Origin: Micromonospora sp. U21
GTDB lineage: Bacteria; Actinomycetota; Actinomycetes; Mycobacteriales; Micromonosporaceae
Length of the DNA: 64,000 bases
Direction: 5' to 3'
Assembly (NCBI RefSeq): GCF_018070045.1
Contig: NZ_JAGPYK010000028.1
Coordinates: 20,243 to 84,242 of the forward strand
Shown one piece after another: positions 63,977 through 64,000 of this stretch. The translations under genes were made by a program, and so were the position numbers. The notes beneath the pieces are model-generated. The model saw nothing but the letters and a program-made list of their open reading frames with translations, searched no databases and had not been told where the DNA came from. Position 1 is the first letter of the stretch; every line of letters begins with the position of its first letter.

Positions 63977-64000
63977 CCCCAGCCCCCACCCCTCCCGCCC

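Overview
The window is high-GC actinobacterial chromosome. Gene content and protein sequences point to the Micromonosporaceae, most likely Micromonospora or a close relative: GTG starts are common, phosphatidylinositol-mannoside genes are present, and palindromic repeats lie between genes. No rRNA, tRNA, CRISPR array, integrase or transposase was seen.

Left edge (1-6.1 kb, minus strand): ruvC-ruvA-ruvB-yajC-secD-secF, covering Holliday junction processing and the Sec accessory complex. Right edge (55.3-64 kb): pgsA-patA-pimA-(small membrane protein)-pdxS-pdxT-yebC on the minus strand, with a divergent EF-G-like gene. In many actinobacteria these two runs are one continuous block with yebC next to ruvC. 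Here about 49 kb lies between them.

The 6.1-55.3 kb interval holds several local modules. (1) A short-chain dehydrogenase and a GAF/PucR-type regulator. (2) A DHA2-type MFS efflux gene followed by tetR, with a strong inverted-repeat operator. (3) A branched-chain amino acid type ABC transporter (livG-livF-binding protein-livH-livM) ending in a stand-alone cobalamin-binding protein. (4) A Band 7 (SPFH) membrane protein. (5) An aldehyde dehydrogenase/alcohol dehydrogenase pair, a TetR regulator and a divergent acyl-CoA dehydrogenase, with two near-identical operators flanking tetR. (6) A secreted peptidoglycan-binding protein, a class V aminotransferase, a FUSC-type membrane protein and two poorly known proteins. 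(7) A small island with three translationally coupled mini-genes, a GntR winged-helix protein and a visibly lower-GC HNH-like protein. (8) dctA divergent from a DcuSR/CitAB-type two-component pair. (9) An ABC-F ATPase with a short upstream reading frame and hairpin. (10) dnaE, a YciO/Sua5-like gene, an ECF sigma factor with a lipoprotein, LtrA, a Ser/Thr kinase and a secreted protein. (11) PadR with a membrane partner, then a NarL-type two-component pair driving an ABC-2 exporter. (12) A DUF402 gene and a type VII-secretion-style cluster (YbaB-like, WXG100-like, WXG/transmembrane protein, toxin-like C-terminal protein, putative immunity protein).

The most notable items are the split toxin/immunity cluster at 53-55.3 kb, the HNH/mini-gene island at 29.3-31.1 kb, the paired TetR operators at 20.9 and 21.6 kb, the cobalamin-binding protein without a DNA-binding domain, a likely C-terminal frameshift in the ABC binding protein, a 48-bp perfect palindrome after the dcuSR-like operon, and the uORF leader of the ABC-F gene. 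Functions are assigned from sequence reading only; no database search was run.
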